From: Phallusia mammillata
Lineage: Eukaryota; Chordata; Ascidiacea; Phlebobranchia; Ascidiidae
Direction of reading: 5' to 3'
DNA: 64,000 nt
NCBI GenBank assembly: GCA_003260075.1
Contig: QLIY01000284.1
Coordinates: forward strand, 62,001 to 126,000
The notes under the pieces are model-generated. The model searched no databases. It saw nothing but the letters and a program-made list of their open reading frames with translations, and was not told the origin of the DNA. The translations under genes were made by a program, and so were the position numbers. Shown in pieces: positions 63,468 to 64,000 of this stretch; position 1 is the stretch's first letter, and every line of letters starts with the position of its first letter.

Positions 63468-64000
63468 TTCAGTGGATCCCTACCACCCTACAATGACAAT
63501 AAAAGGTTTATGTAAACATTAGTAACCATGATGCTAATGTAAACGCTGACTTTTAAGACTTTTCTAAATGTACAATCGCTTAAATTTTAGGTTACACTTA
63601 CAAAACACAAGCAAAATGCGATCTTTTATGATGGAATATAATTCTGCATACTTCCTACTAATAAAGTTAGAACAACATGACTGATTCTGATTACAAATAC
63701 ACCTCTCTAAGGCGTGACATACATAAACTGACTTTTGCGTAGCTTTTCGGTAGAATTTTACCTTTTTCACCCAGAAGCAGGTCGATTTTAGACGAACTGC
63801 TAAACGCATGTGCGGTCGAATTGATAACAAAGGGTAAAGGGCAGTGTGACTAATCAACCGTAACTGTTACCACCCTCGTGTGGAGCTTTAATGGCGATCA
63901 GGAATTGCTAAATAAATGTGATTTTTGTAATTTGATTTACTTTTTATTTACAACTGTGCTTTACAAAAAGCCTTTGACATCCACTCTTCTCCAAGTTTAG
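63468..64000. other. Upstream flank of GT31 paralogue B
   Basis: This probably contains the paralogue B promoter and 5' UTR. I see no exon or repeat here. Confidence 0.35.

Overview
The window looks like genomic DNA from an invertebrate chordate, most likely an ascidian tunicate of the Ciona type (inference). It is AT-rich eukaryotic sequence, and its seven genes have many short GT-AG introns (about 70 bp to 2 kb) and proteins very close to vertebrate orthologues. Non-autonomous hAT-type elements are common, and several segments occur twice in tandem as diverged, allele-like copies. I found no rRNA, CRISPR or bacterial operon features. Gene models were built by hand from conserved protein sequence, splice consensus and phase; every model is in frame from start to stop.

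Layout. 864-6617 (+) is TRAP1, the mitochondrial Hsp90. 7265-14904 (-) is UFSP2, the UFM1-specific protease; its introns hold duplicated blocks, a 117-base N gap and hAT elements. UFSP2 shares a 660-bp divergent promoter region with ST13/Hip (15565-17818, +). Sarcalumenin (SRL) follows at 18641-22912 (-), then an SLC25A48-like mitochondrial carrier (25690-29927, +, with a possible extra 5' coding exon at 23756-23835). XPNPEP3, a mitochondrial aminopeptidase P, lies at 30550-34912 (-) and is tail-to-tail with the carrier. The right half holds two paralogous GT31 beta-1,3-glycosyltransferase genes on the minus strand (38722-48848 and 57085-63467). They have the same four-exon structure and are separated by about 8 kb with no recognisable gene.

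How the genes relate. TRAP1 and ST13 are both chaperone-system genes, UFSP2 is a ubiquitin-like modifier protease, and TRAP1, the carrier and XPNPEP3 are mitochondrial. The main genomic point is linkage. In human, TRAP1 and SRL lie in the CREBBP region of 16p13.3, while ST13 and XPNPEP3 lie in the EP300 region of 22q13.2. Here all four sit within 34 kb, as expected of the unduplicated ancestral segment.

The most unusual structural signal is a set of runs of about 10-12 G or C placed exactly at the junctions of tandem duplications. Three much longer G/C runs (70, 80 and 98 bases) also occur, two of them inside hAT elements. One duplication has a single N at its junction instead. The likeliest explanation is unmerged haplotype overlaps in the assembly. 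A 76-nt near-perfect hairpin in a carrier intron is a candidate small-RNA precursor.
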